64,000 nucleotides of DNA from Algoriella xinjiangensis (GTDB taxonomy: Bacteria; Bacteroidota; Bacteroidia; Flavobacteriales; Weeksellaceae), in the NCBI RefSeq assembly GCF_900115015.1, contig NZ_FOUZ01000016.1, forward strand, positions 1-64,000, in the 5' to 3' direction. A program made the position numbers and the translations under genes. Shown piece after piece: positions 41,291 through 51,044 of the stretch (the first letter of the stretch is position 1; each line of letters opens with the position of its first letter). The notes under the pieces are model-generated. The model was not told the DNA's origin. It saw only the letters and a program-made list of their open reading frames with translations, and ran no database searches.

Positions 41291-42247
41291 ATGTTAAAGA
41301 TTCTATATTTTTTCTTTGCAATTATTTCGCTATTTTCTTGTGTTTCTCAGCATAATAAGAATATGAACGAAAATATTTTAACCTTAAAAGACAGTTATTG
41401 TAAAGCGCCATATCATTATAATTATGAGAATAAATTACCTTCTTATAATTCAGATTCTATTTTGACTGCGAACAATCATCTCAAGAATAATTTTTCTGAT
41501 CAAAGTATTTTAATTCTCAATGCTTTAGGAAATATTGATGAGGTTGATGAAATAATTAAACTGAAAAAGGATTCGACAATCAATTCAAGATTAAAAGTTT
41601 TAGAGCTTAAAAATTCGATAAATAGTAAAATTACAATTGCTTTAACCGAGCTAGATGCTGTTGCGGCCGAGTTTGATTGCGAAGGAGAACGTGTGGCACA
41701 AATGGCAAATTTTGTTGATAATATAAATGATAATCGTACCAATAAACTGGTTATTTATTCTATTGTGGCTGGTGCTGCGGCGTCTATTGCGAGTGGAATT
41801 ATAAAAAGCGATAGTTGGGGAAGTGCGGTAGATATTAGCGGTGGTGTGCTTGGTGCAGGTTTAGGATTTGCGACTTTAAACCCGAAAGGTAAAAAAGTTG
41901 AGTTTATACATAGTCGTAATTTATTACGAGATGTTTGGAATCAAAAGTTAGAATCCGAGAACTTTCCGCCATTTGTTTGGTACATGTATACCGAGAAAAA
42001 GTTTTCTAATTACAAGGGAGGTTTATCGGTTATTGCAAATATTAAACAACGTTGGCTGAATCTTAATTTTGATAATAATATTGAAGAAGCAAATAAATCG
42101 GTCAATTTTAGTAGTGGTGGAGAATATATTGCAGAAGATTTACACAATCGTACATTAATGTTAAATCAAATGCAATCGGCAACGCGTATAATTAATCAAA
42201 ATATTAATTATTTATTGTTGGATTTAGATAAGTTGGTTTTAAATTAA
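41291..42247 (+). CDS. Lipoprotein of unknown function
   Basis: 318 aa with a lipoprotein signal (IISLFSCVSQ). An extended helical region (residues about 50-140) precedes a glycine-rich hydrophobic stretch, LVIYSIVAGAAASIASGIIK...GGVLGAGLGFATL (about 152-198), which could insert in a membrane. The C-terminal helical part includes FVWYMYTEKKFSNYKGG. No known domain was recognised. It appears monocistronic with its own promoter. Confidence 0.65.
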   Translation: MLKILYFFFAIISLFSCVSQHNKNMNENILTLKDSYCKAPYHYNYENKLPSYNSDSILTANNHLKNNFSDQSILILNALGNIDEVDEIIKLKKDSTINSRLKVLELKNSINSKITIALTELDAVAAEFDCEGERVAQMANFVDNINDNRTNKLVIYSIVAGAAASIASGIIKSDSWGSAVDISGGVLGAGLGFATLNPKGKKVEFIHSRNLLRDVWNQKLESENFPPFVWYMYTEKKFSNYKGGLSVIANIKQRWLNLNFDNNIEEANKSVNFSSGGEYIAEDLHNRTLMLNQMQSATRIINQNINYLLLDLDKLVLN

Positions 42248-42528
42248 TTCAAAAGATTAATGATAATTTAATAAAAACGTATTTTTTGTAATGATACTTT
42301 AAATTTAATACAATTAAATAGCTGTAAAATTTACTTTTTTAAATTATTTTGTTTGAATGATTGATAAAAAAACAATTAATAAATTACATATCTAATAGTA
42401 AAATAGATTTCTTTTTGGTTAGAATTCAATGAAATAATTATTTTGAAGAGTTGAGGTAAAATATAAACAAAATCACATTACATTTTTTATAATAAAAACT
42501 ACTTTTACTGAAGTTTTCATAATAATTA

Positions 42529-43173
42529 ATGAGTAACATTACATTAAACCCAATTTACGAAAAGATAATTGATGATTTATTGAATCAGAAATATTCTATT
42601 TCAGACTTTTTTTTCTCTTCAGAAGAAACCAAAGAACTTCGGAATCATGTGATTCTTCAAAATACACAACAAGATTTTCATCAAGCTGCGATAGGAAACG
42701 CAGTAAACGAGCAGATTGTAAAGTCTATTCGTGGTGATAAAATTCGTTGGATTGACGAAAGTAAAAAGACCAAAATAGAAGAAATTTTCTTCGAAAAAAT
42801 AAATGATTTCATTCTTTATCTTAACCAAACTTGTTATTTGGGAATAGAAGAAAGCGAGTTTCATTACGCAGTTTATCCAGAAGGAACCTTTTATCAACGC
42901 CATATTGATGCGTTTAAAAATGATGATAGACGAACGCTTTCTATCGTTTTATATTTGAATGATGAAGAATGGAATGATGATTTCGGAGGGCAATTAGCAC
43001 TTTATTTACCAAACGAAAATGGTACGGAAAATGAACTAAATATTTTGCCTTTGGCTGGTCGTTTAGCCATTTTTGATAGTAAAACTATTCCGCACGAAGT
43101 AAAAAAAGTAAATAAACCGCGATATAGTATTACCGGTTGGTTAAAAACAAGATCCACAACAAGTGTTATATAA
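42529..43173 (+). CDS. 2-oxoglutarate/Fe(II) dioxygenase (prolyl 4-hydroxylase type)
   Basis: 214 aa with a complete double-stranded beta-helix iron site. H125 and D127 lie in YQRHIDAFKND, the distal His189 in SKTIPHEVKKV, and Arg198, which holds 2-oxoglutarate, in NKPRYSITGWL. FHYAVYPEGTFY and RRTLSIVLYLN are typical of bacterial P4H-like and SM-20 related enzymes. It probably hydroxylates a protein or small molecule. It is monocistronic and ends at the terminator at 43177. Confidence 0.88.
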   Translation: MSNITLNPIYEKIIDDLLNQKYSISDFFFSSEETKELRNHVILQNTQQDFHQAAIGNAVNEQIVKSIRGDKIRWIDESKKTKIEEIFFEKINDFILYLNQTCYLGIEESEFHYAVYPEGTFYQRHIDAFKNDDRRTLSIVLYLNDEEWNDDFGGQLALYLPNENGTENELNILPLAGRLAIFDSKTIPHEVKKVNKPRYSITGWLKTRSTTSVI

Positions 43174-43176
43174 CTT

Positions 43177-43203
43177 AAAGGCTTTTATTAAGCCTTTTTT
43201 TGT
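43177..43203 (+). terminator. Terminator of the dioxygenase gene
   Basis: AAAGGCTT (43177-43184) pairs with AAGCCTTT (43190-43197), followed by T residues. Confidence 0.8.
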
Positions 43204-43258
43204 ATATTAAAATTACATTAGAAAATTCAAAATCAATCGAATAGTGAAGTTTAATTTC

Positions 43259-43266
43259 TATTTTTG
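43259..43266 (+). promoter_or_regulatory. Promoter -7 box of the two-component system
   Basis: TATTTTTG, 17 nt before the ATG of the response regulator at 43284. Confidence 0.45.
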
Positions 43267-43283
43267 TAAAAATTACTTTTTAA

Positions 43284-43961
43284 ATGCAAATACTTGTTAT
43301 TGAGGATGATAAACGAATTAGCGACTTCTTAATCAAAGGATTAGAAGAAAATAATCATTTGGTAACCTTATGTAAAAATGCTGAATCGGTGTTGGAAAAT
43401 TACTTGAACATTCAATTCGATTTAATAATCTGCGATATTATGTTACCCGGAATGGACGGAATTCAGTTGGTACAAACACTTCGTTTCAAAAAAATATTTG
43501 CACCTATTCTAATGTTAAGCGCTCTAAATTCGGTTCAAGATAAAGTTTCTGCTTTGGATTATGGTGCCGACGATTACATTACAAAACCTTTTCATTTTGA
43601 TGAATTATTATCGCGAATTAAAGCCTTAACACGTCGAAATCAGTTTCGCCAAAACGAAACAATTTCTAATGTTTTGACTTTTGGCGCATTAGAAATCGAT
43701 CTTAATCAATATAAAGTTTCTATTAATGAAGAAGAAATTGAATTGTCGCCGCGCGAGTTTAAATTACTGAATTATTTGATCGAAAATATAGATAAAACCG
43801 TAACACGAATTCAAATTTTAAATGCAGTTTGGGGCATCACTTTTGACAATCATACCAATGTTGTGGACGTTTATATTTCGTATTTGCGCAATAAAATAGA
43901 GAAGAATAATAGCAAATATATTTACACGGTAAAAGGTGTTGGTTATATGTTTAAAGCCTAA
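43284..43961 (+). CDS. OmpR/PhoB-family response regulator of the second metal-efflux locus
   Basis: 225 aa. The receiver domain has acidic pocket residues EDD near the start, phospho-acceptor Asp51 in DLIICDIMLPGMDG and Lys in DDYITKPFHFDELL. The winged-helix output follows (EIELSPREFKLLNYLIEN, NVVDVYISYLRNKIE, YTVKGVGYMF). It forms a pair with the histidine kinase 3 nt downstream and sits beside the OMF-adaptor-RND operon. By analogy with CusRS/CzcRS it probably activates those genes when metal is sensed. Confidence 0.93.
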   Translation: MQILVIEDDKRISDFLIKGLEENNHLVTLCKNAESVLENYLNIQFDLIICDIMLPGMDGIQLVQTLRFKKIFAPILMLSALNSVQDKVSALDYGADDYITKPFHFDELLSRIKALTRRNQFRQNETISNVLTFGALEIDLNQYKVSINEEEIELSPREFKLLNYLIENIDKTVTRIQILNAVWGITFDNHTNVVDVYISYLRNKIEKNNSKYIYTVKGVGYMFKA

Positions 43962-43964
43962 ATT

Positions 43965-45305
43965 ATGAAGTTAAAACATCGCCTTTCGCTGTATTCAATC
44001 ATTATTTTTAGCGTTGTTATTTTAATTGTTTCTACGGTTATTTATTTCTCGTTTTACACGCAAATGGAGAAAAAAGAGATTCAATCTTTAGAAAGTAAAT
44101 CGCTTTTGGCTGCAGTTTATTATTTGGAACAAGATGAATTGCCAACGTTGGAACATGAAAATATAAAAAGTCAAATGTTAAAGTCGATTTCTCGAAAAAA
44201 TATTGTGATTTATGATGCATTAAACCAAAAGTTTAATGGTAATATGGATGTTGATGCAAACATTTCTCCAAAATTTTTGAACAATGTTCGTATCAATAAA
44301 AATGATTTTTTTACTTCAGAACATTTTTTTTATAACGGTATTTTTTACCATGATAATCAAGGTGATTTTGTTGTGATTACGCGTCAATCAAAAGACGAAT
44401 TTAACGAGCAAATGCAGTCGTTGTTGCATATTTTAATCATCGTTTCAATCATCGGTTTGTTGTTTATTTATCTATTTTCGCAATATTTAGGTTACATTGC
44501 TTACGAGCCAATTACCAAAATTATTGAGCAAATAAAAGAACGTGATACCAAAAATTTTAACGAGCCTTTGGTCTTAAAAAAATCGTATTCAGAGATTGAA
44601 GATTTGGTCAAAACATACAATCATTTTATAGATCGGATTGCGCAAACTTTCAATGTTCAAAAGAATTTTATTGATTATGTTTCGCACGAATTACGTACGC
44701 CAATTACGGCTTTATTGGGAACTTTAGAAGTTACAAATCATAAAAAACGCACATCTGAAGAATATGAATTGGTGCTTTTGCAATTGAAACAATATACCAA
44801 TGATTTGCAGGAAACTTTGGATCAAATGATGTTGCTTTCTGGTGCTAAAACTAGTTTTGAATTTAAAACGATTCGTATTGACGAGATTGTTTGGCAAGTG
44901 ATAGAAAACGCTGTTTTGTACCACAATGCTAAAATAAATGTGGATATAAAAGTAGTAAATAATCAATTATTAAGCATTCAAGGAAACGAAAAATTATTGG
45001 AAGTTGCGTTGAATAATTTAATCGGAAATGCAATAAAATATTCAGATAATCAACAGATTATGATTCAGTTTTTAGAAGTGAATCAACAACTTCAAATTCA
45101 TATAATCGATCAAGGAATTGGAATTTTAGAAAATGATCTTGCAAAAATTAAACAGAACTTTTTTCGAGGTCAAAACACACAATCTTATCAAGGAAAAGGC
45201 ATCGGACTTTCGATGGCAAATATTATTTTTACTTTTCATCAAATTGATTTAAAAATCGAACAAAATCAACCTAAAGGCACGATTGTAAAGTTGAGTTTTA
45301 AATAA
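43965..45305 (+). CDS. Sensor histidine kinase of the second metal-efflux locus
   Basis: 446 aa with two membrane helices (about 10-31 and 153-175) around a periplasmic sensor of about 120 residues. A HAMP linker follows, then HisKA with H241 in YVSHELRTPI, and HATPase motifs NNLIGNAIKYSD, DQGIGI and GKGIGLSMA. The sensor has no striking Cys/His cluster, so the signal cannot be named from sequence. Pairing with the regulator and proximity to the efflux operon suggest metal sensing. Confidence 0.92.
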   Translation: MKLKHRLSLYSIIIFSVVILIVSTVIYFSFYTQMEKKEIQSLESKSLLAAVYYLEQDELPTLEHENIKSQMLKSISRKNIVIYDALNQKFNGNMDVDANISPKFLNNVRINKNDFFTSEHFFYNGIFYHDNQGDFVVITRQSKDEFNEQMQSLLHILIIVSIIGLLFIYLFSQYLGYIAYEPITKIIEQIKERDTKNFNEPLVLKKSYSEIEDLVKTYNHFIDRIAQTFNVQKNFIDYVSHELRTPITALLGTLEVTNHKKRTSEEYELVLLQLKQYTNDLQETLDQMMLLSGAKTSFEFKTIRIDEIVWQVIENAVLYHNAKINVDIKVVNNQLLSIQGNEKLLEVALNNLIGNAIKYSDNQQIMIQFLEVNQQLQIHIIDQGIGILENDLAKIKQNFFRGQNTQSYQGKGIGLSMANIIFTFHQIDLKIEQNQPKGTIVKLSFK

Positions 45306-45406
45306 AATTTGATTATTATTTCTGTCATTCCTAATAAAAAATCTTCCCGAAAGTAACTCTAATCTACTTTTAATCTAGTTCAAAATTTACCTTAATCTTC
45401 AGTTAC

Positions 45407-45414
45407 TAATTTTG
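45407..45414 (+). promoter_or_regulatory. Promoter -7 box of the second efflux operon
   Basis: TAATTTTG, 20 nt before the GTG at 45435. It separates efflux-gene transcription from the two-component genes. A direct-repeat-like AT-rich stretch before it (AATCTACTTTTAATCTAG) could hold the regulator's site. Confidence 0.45.
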
Positions 45415-45434
45415 AAATTCAAAAAAGTATTGAA

Positions 45435-46685
45435 GTGAAAACATTCTATTTATCGGCAATTGCCGTTTGCATGGTGTCAACTTTGCAAGCGCAATCGTAC
45501 ACAATTCAGGATTTAGAAACTCAATTTCTTCAGAAGAATTATTTATTGATCGCAAATAAGTTCAATATTGATAAAGCTGATGCAGAAATTGTGCAAGAAA
45601 AACTGTGGAACAATCCTACGCTTAGCATTTCTGAAGTAAATCTTTGGAAAACGTATCAAATTGAAGAGCAACCTTATTTATTCGGAAAATACGGTAAAAA
45701 TCAGCAGATTTCTGTGGAATTAGAACAATTGATAGAAACTGCTGGCAAACGAAAAAAGCGTGTTGCGATTAAACAATTAGAAAAAAACAATGCGTTGTTT
45801 GATTATGAAGAATTGTTGCGCGAACTAAAAAAAGAATTGCGCCAATCGTTTTACTCGCTTTCACGTATCAATCAAGAAGAAAATCAACTTCAAAATATGC
45901 TGAATTTGTTTACGCAAATGAGCAATCAATACGAGCGACAATCGAATTTACAGAACGTACCGAAAGCTGATTTTTATAGAATTCAGACAGAATTATTGGG
46001 TTTGCAAAAAGAAGCTGTTTTACTTGAAAATGAAAAAATGGAAGTCTTGAGTAAATTGCAATTATTAACTCAAAATTCAGATTTAAAAATAGATCAACTT
46101 CAATTTTTAACTTCAAAAAAATTGCATAATCAACTTCCGTTTGATTTAAAAAATAGTGCTAAAAATCAAAATATTGGACTGAAAAGACAAGAAAATGAGT
46201 TGAATTTAGCCAAAAATCAATTGATTTTAGAAAAAGCGCAACGAACGCCCGATTTAACTTTTCAGCTAAATTATGACCGTGGCGGAAACATTATGCGCGA
46301 TTTTTTTGGCGTAGGCGTTAGCGTTGATTTACCCGTTTTTAATACGAATAAAGGAAATATAAAAGCAGCGCAAATTTCGATTGAGCAGCAATTAACAAAT
46401 CAAAATGCCTATCAATTAGAATTGAATCAATCGATTGATCGTTTGCAAAATCAATTAAAAAAATTAGAAGAAGGTTTGACTTTTTGGTCGTCAGAAAAAA
46501 AGGAAGAACAACTTTTAATGGTTGATAATTATAAGAAGCATTTGCAAAATAAGCAAGTCACTTTAATCGAATTTATTGATTTTACGCAGGCTTATCGCGA
46601 AGCACAACAAGCTTATTTGGAGTTGCAAGAAACGTATGAACACACGTACGAAGAGTTACAATATATCGTAGGAAAAGATTTTTAA
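45435..46685 (+). CDS. TolC-family outer-membrane factor
   Basis: 416 aa from a GTG start that gives a proper signal peptide (FYLSAIAVCMVSTLQAQ). It has long coiled-coil helices (EENQLQNMLNLFTQMSNQYE) and the mirrored second repeat with FFGVGVSVDLPVFNTNKGN, the conserved OEP strand. It forms the outer-membrane channel of the tripartite efflux pump with the next two gene products. The stop is 3 nt before the adaptor gene. Confidence 0.9.
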   Translation: MKTFYLSAIAVCMVSTLQAQSYTIQDLETQFLQKNYLLIANKFNIDKADAEIVQEKLWNNPTLSISEVNLWKTYQIEEQPYLFGKYGKNQQISVELEQLIETAGKRKKRVAIKQLEKNNALFDYEELLRELKKELRQSFYSLSRINQEENQLQNMLNLFTQMSNQYERQSNLQNVPKADFYRIQTELLGLQKEAVLLENEKMEVLSKLQLLTQNSDLKIDQLQFLTSKKLHNQLPFDLKNSAKNQNIGLKRQENELNLAKNQLILEKAQRTPDLTFQLNYDRGGNIMRDFFGVGVSVDLPVFNTNKGNIKAAQISIEQQLTNQNAYQLELNQSIDRLQNQLKKLEEGLTFWSSEKKEEQLLMVDNYKKHLQNKQVTLIEFIDFTQAYREAQQAYLELQETYEHTYEELQYIVGKDF

Positions 46686-46688
46686 GAC

Positions 46689-47786
46689 ATGAAAAAAAGT
46701 ATTTATTTTTTAGCCATTTACAGTTTATTTTTCACAAGTTGTCAGAAAAATAAGGAAGAAAATGTTGATGAAAAGCAAACCGAAAAAACGTTTTGTATGA
46801 ATGATCAGTTGAAAAAATCAACCGAGATTGTTCGTATTTCAGAGCAACCTATTTACGAACAATTAGCGTTGTCTGGTAAAATTGAGTACAACGAAAATGA
46901 TTTGGTCGCCTTCAAAAGTTTATTGCAAGGTGTTGTAGATCGTGTAAATTTTGAGTTGGGCGATTTCGTAAATCAAGGTCAAGTTTTGGGCGTTGTAAAA
47001 TCGACAGAAGTACAAGATTTAATGCAACAAAAACGATATCATCAAAGTCAGATTGATTTATTTCGAAAGCAAATCAAAACTAAAAAAGAATTATTGAATG
47101 ACGGAATGGCGTCTTTACCCGAACTTTCGGAAGCCGAACATGAATTGCAAGCTGCACAAATAGAGTTGGATAAAATCAATACAACTTTAAAAATGTATCG
47201 CGCGGTTGGTAACGGTCAATTTCAAATTTTGGCACCAAAAAACGGTTACATTGTTCAAAAAAATATGAGCGTTGGGCAATCTATTACTTCTGATAATGAC
47301 GATGCTTTGTTTTCTATTTCTAACCTAAAACAGGTGTGGGTAATGGTTAATATTTATGCGAGTAATTTGCAATATGTTAAGAAAGGCGATTTTGTAAAAG
47401 TGCGCACTGTAGCTTATCCAGACCGTATGTATGCTGGTAAAATTGATAAAATATACAATGTTTTTGACGATAATGAACACGTTTTGAAAGCACGTGTTGT
47501 GTTAGAAAACCAAGATTTAAACTTAATGCCAGGTTTAAGTGCCGACATTATTATTGATAAAAATACCACGGCAGGTAAAGCGTTTGCGATTCCAAATAAT
47601 GCCAAAGTTTTTGAGAATAATAAAGAATATGTTGTGGTTTATACTTCGGATTGTAAGATGGAAACACGTAAAATAACGCCTATTGCAAGCAACGAAGAAT
47701 ATACATTTGTTAGCGAAAAATTTGCACCAAATGAACAAATTATCACGAAAAATGCATTGGTTATTTATGAAGAATTAAACAAATAA
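46689..47786 (+). CDS. Efflux RND periplasmic adaptor, lipoprotein
   Basis: 365 aa. The signal ends in a lipobox (LFFTSCQK). The hybrid domain halves are LLQGVVDRVNFELGDFVNQGQ and FQILAPKNGYIVQKNMSVGQ, with a coiled-coil hairpin between. The barrel includes QVWVMVNIYASNLQYVKKGD, and the C-terminal membrane-proximal domain follows (AIPNNAKVFENNKEYVVVY). Three Cys occur, one of them the lipid anchor. It couples the OMF and the RND pump. It starts 3 nt after the OMF gene and ends 4 nt before the RND gene. Confidence 0.9.
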   Translation: MKKSIYFLAIYSLFFTSCQKNKEENVDEKQTEKTFCMNDQLKKSTEIVRISEQPIYEQLALSGKIEYNENDLVAFKSLLQGVVDRVNFELGDFVNQGQVLGVVKSTEVQDLMQQKRYHQSQIDLFRKQIKTKKELLNDGMASLPELSEAEHELQAAQIELDKINTTLKMYRAVGNGQFQILAPKNGYIVQKNMSVGQSITSDNDDALFSISNLKQVWVMVNIYASNLQYVKKGDFVKVRTVAYPDRMYAGKIDKIYNVFDDNEHVLKARVVLENQDLNLMPGLSADIIIDKNTTAGKAFAIPNNAKVFENNKEYVVVYTSDCKMETRKITPIASNEEYTFVSEKFAPNEQIITKNALVIYEELNK

Positions 47787-47790
47787 GAAG

Positions 47791-50700
47791 ATGAAAAAGT
47801 TAGTACAAGCAGTCGTAACTTTTTCGTTACGCAATACAACCTTCATACTTTTTGCCACATTTGCGTTACTTTTTGGTGGAATTTATGCGTTGAAACACAC
47901 TCCCATTGAAGCTTTTCCGGATGTTACCAATACGCGTGCTCGGATTATTACGCAATGGCCCGGACGAAGCGCCGAAGAAATGGAAAAATTGGTCACTTTA
48001 CCCGTTTCTAAAGTAATGAATAGCATTCCGCATAAAGCAAATATTCGGTCAATTTCGTTGTTTGGTTTGTCGGTTGTAACGGTTCAGTTTGAAGATGGCG
48101 TAGATGATTTTTATGCTCAACAATATGTGTCGAATAAGTTAAGCGGAGTTGATTTACCAGATGGTGCAGATGCGGATATTGAGCCACCTTCGGGTGCAAC
48201 TGGCGAAATTTATCGTTATGTGATTAAAAGTGATTTGCCGATAAAAGAAGTTACGGCGATACAAGATTGGGTTATTGAGCGCGAATTGCTTTCTGTGCCT
48301 GGCGTTGCCGATGTGGTTAGTTTTGGTGGAGAAGAAAAAACCTATGAAATAAAAATCAATCCAACAGAACTTAAAAATTATGATTTATCGTCTTTAGATG
48401 TTTACGAAGCGGTTTCAAAATCTAATATTAATGTGGGTGGAGATGTGATAGAGCAAGGCGATCAGGCGTATGTAGTGCGTGGAGTTGGTTTGTTGGATAA
48501 GATTGAAGATATCGGAAATATCACGATAAAATTAAATGGTTCAACACCTATTTTGATTAAAAATGTTGCAGATGTAGTGGTTTCAAATAAACCTCGTTTG
48601 GGGCAAGTTGGTTACAATGAACAACATGATTTGGTAGAAGGAATTGTGATTATGCTTCGAGGTGAAAATCCATCCGAAGTAATTGGAAATTTGAAGTCAA
48701 AAATTGAAGAATTAAATACGCGAACTCTTCCAGATAATGTAAAAATAGAAACGGTTGTAGATCGTACAAAATTAGTCGATAACACGGTGCATACGGTTTC
48801 TAAGAATATTGTAGAAGGAATTTTGCTGGTTTCGCTAATCGTTTTTGTGTTTTTATACAATTGGAAATCTACATTTATCGTAGCATCGGTTATTCCGTTG
48901 GCGTTTTTATTCGCGATTATTGTTCTGAAAATTCAAGGCTTACCAGCAAATTTAATTTCGATGGGATCGTTGGATTTCGGTTTGTTACTCGAAGGAACTT
49001 TGGTTATCGTAGAAACCGTTTTTGTCGCGTTGGCAACTATGCAACATCGAGTAGGAGCAGAACGTTTTGCGAAAATGAGTAAAATGGGAATCATCAAAAA
49101 AAGTGCAGGAAGCGTGGCATCGTACATTTTCTTCGCTCTAATTATTTTGATTGTTGCGTTATTACCTATTTTTTCGTTTCAAAAAGTAGAAGGAAAAATG
49201 TTTACGCCTTTAGCATTTACACTGGGTTACGCCTTGTTAGGTTCATTGATTTTGAGTTTAACTTACGTGCCCGCAATGTGTAAATTGTTGTTCACTAAAA
49301 ATATTGAAGAAAAAGAAAATTTTGTAACACGTTTTTTTCAGAAAACCATTTATGGAATGTATGCGGTGGCTTTTCGTTACAAAAAAATAACGATTGCACT
49401 ATTTTTAGGAATCTTGGCTTTGTGTCTTTTTAAATTCATGAATTATGGATCCGAATTTTTACCAAAGCTAAACGAAGGTGCAATTTATGTGCGCGCAACC
49501 TTGCCAAATAGTGTGAATTTGAAAGAATCTACGCGATTGACGAAAGAAATGAAAGAAATGTTGCAAAAAGATTGTGACGAAATTGATTTTATTTTAACGC
49601 AAACCGGTCGTCCAAACGATGGAACCGATCCTACAGGATTTTTTAATATCGAATTTAATATTCAATTAAAAGATGAAAAAGATTGGAATCGAAAAGTTTC
49701 TAAAGACGATATCATTCAAGAAATGCGAACTAAATTGAACAATTATCCCGGAATTAATTTTGGATTTAGTCAACCCATTCAAGATAATGTGGAAGAATAT
49801 GTGGCTGGTGTAAAAAGCTCGTTAGTGATAAAAATTTTTGGAGATGATTTGTACGATTTAGAAAAATATGCCAATAAAGTAGCCGAATCTATCAATAAAG
49901 TAAACGGAATTACAGATATCAATGTGTATAAAAATATTGGTTTACCCGAATTGAAAATTCAATTGCATGATAATAAAATGGCGAAATATGGCATTAATAC
50001 AGCCGATGTACAAGCGGTTATAGAAATGACAATTGGTGGACAAACAGCCACAAAATTCTATGAAAACGATCGTCAATTTGATGTAATTCTTCGTTTTCAA
50101 GAAGCTTATCGTGATACGCCCGAAAAAATTGCAAATATTTTAATTCCGACCAGTAACGGACAAAATATTCCGTTGCAAGAAATCGCAACAATTGGCTATC
50201 AAACAGGGCCAGCATTTATTTACCGAGAAGGAAACAGCCGATATATTGGTGTTGGTTTTAGTATTGAAGGGCGCGATTTGGGAAGTACAATTGCCGAAGC
50301 AAAAAAAGTGGTTGAAAAAGAAATAAAATTACCGAAAGATAATTATATGGAATGGGCGGGCGAATTTGAAAGCAAAGAGCGTGCAGCACAGCAATTGGCA
50401 ATGGTTGTACCTATTTCTTTAGTCCTGATTTTATTGTTGTTGTATTTCAATTTTGGAAACATGAAAGATACCGCAATTGGTGCATTAACACTGGCTTTTG
50501 CTTTTATTGGCGGTTTTATTTCGCTATGGGCAACAGGAACTATTTTCGGAATTTCGGCCGGTATTGGCTTTATTATTTTATTTGGAGTTGCAACCATCGA
50601 CGGAATCGTATTGATTGGTGTGATACGCGACAATTTAAAATATAAAATGAATTTGAAAAAAGCAATCGAAAGCGGCATACGAAGCCGAATAAGACCTGTA

Positions 50701-50886
50701 GTTATGATTGCATTAATGGGATCTATGGGATTATTGCCCGCAGCATTATCTACCGGAATGGGTTCTGAAATTCAGAAACCATTAGCCATTATGATTGTTG
50801 GTGGATTAATTATTTGTTTAATCTTATCGTTTACTATTCTACCTATTGTTTTTTACTTGGTTCATAAAAAAGAGTATGAAAGGTAG
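47791..50886 (+). CDS. CusA/CzcA-family heavy-metal RND pump
   Basis: 1031 aa, normal for an RND pump, with 12 expected membrane helices and two large periplasmic loops. It starts with VQAVVTFSLRNTTFILFATF. Helix 4 has DFGLLLEGTLVIVET (D395, E401, T403): the family signature DFGxxxDGAxxxVEN with a conservative Asp-to-Glu change and Ala/Asn replaced, so the exported metal cannot be assigned confidently. It lacks the fused OMF domain of its counterpart at 1839. It completes the OMF-adaptor-pump operon, closed by the terminator at 50948. Confidence 0.92.
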   Translation: MKKLVQAVVTFSLRNTTFILFATFALLFGGIYALKHTPIEAFPDVTNTRARIITQWPGRSAEEMEKLVTLPVSKVMNSIPHKANIRSISLFGLSVVTVQFEDGVDDFYAQQYVSNKLSGVDLPDGADADIEPPSGATGEIYRYVIKSDLPIKEVTAIQDWVIERELLSVPGVADVVSFGGEEKTYEIKINPTELKNYDLSSLDVYEAVSKSNINVGGDVIEQGDQAYVVRGVGLLDKIEDIGNITIKLNGSTPILIKNVADVVVSNKPRLGQVGYNEQHDLVEGIVIMLRGENPSEVIGNLKSKIEELNTRTLPDNVKIETVVDRTKLVDNTVHTVSKNIVEGILLVSLIVFVFLYNWKSTFIVASVIPLAFLFAIIVLKIQGLPANLISMGSLDFGLLLEGTLVIVETVFVALATMQHRVGAERFAKMSKMGIIKKSAGSVASYIFFALIILIVALLPIFSFQKVEGKMFTPLAFTLGYALLGSLILSLTYVPAMCKLLFTKNIEEKENFVTRFFQKTIYGMYAVAFRYKKITIALFLGILALCLFKFMNYGSEFLPKLNEGAIYVRATLPNSVNLKESTRLTKEMKEMLQKDCDEIDFILTQTGRPNDGTDPTGFFNIEFNIQLKDEKDWNRKVSKDDIIQEMRTKLNNYPGINFGFSQPIQDNVEEYVAGVKSSLVIKIFGDDLYDLEKYANKVAESINKVNGITDINVYKNIGLPELKIQLHDNKMAKYGINTADVQAVIEMTIGGQTATKFYENDRQFDVILRFQEAYRDTPEKIANILIPTSNGQNIPLQEIATIGYQTGPAFIYREGNSRYIGVGFSIEGRDLGSTIAEAKKVVEKEIKLPKDNYMEWAGEFESKERAAQQLAMVVPISLVLILLLLYFNFGNMKDTAIGALTLAFAFIGGFISLWATGTIFGISAGIGFIILFGVATIDGIVLIGVIRDNLKYKMNLKKAIESGIRSRIRPVVMIALMGSMGLLPAALSTGMGSEIQKPLAIMIVGGLIICLILSFTILPIVFYLVHKKEYER

Positions 50887-50947
50887 TTTTTTATCTACTT
50901 GTTTTAATTTGTTCCTGAAATGATAAATATACAAGTAGATGTTAATG

Positions 50948-50976
50948 GTCGGAAGAGAAATCTTCCGACTTTTTTA
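50948..50976 (+). terminator. Terminator of the second efflux operon
   Basis: GTCGGAAGA (50948-50956) and TCTTCCGAC (50961-50969) pair around GAAA, followed by T6. Confidence 0.9.
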
Positions 50977-51044
50977 TTGGATTGATTTAGGTTTTTATAT
51001 TTAATTGAAATATATTATCTTGGCTTATAATCAAATTGTTATAT

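Noticed and set aside
41500-41742. Opposite-strand frames within larger genes (for example 41500-41742, 48861-49082, 60599-60958)
   Set aside because: They overlap well-supported genes, lack family motifs and read as low-complexity shadows of the coding strand.
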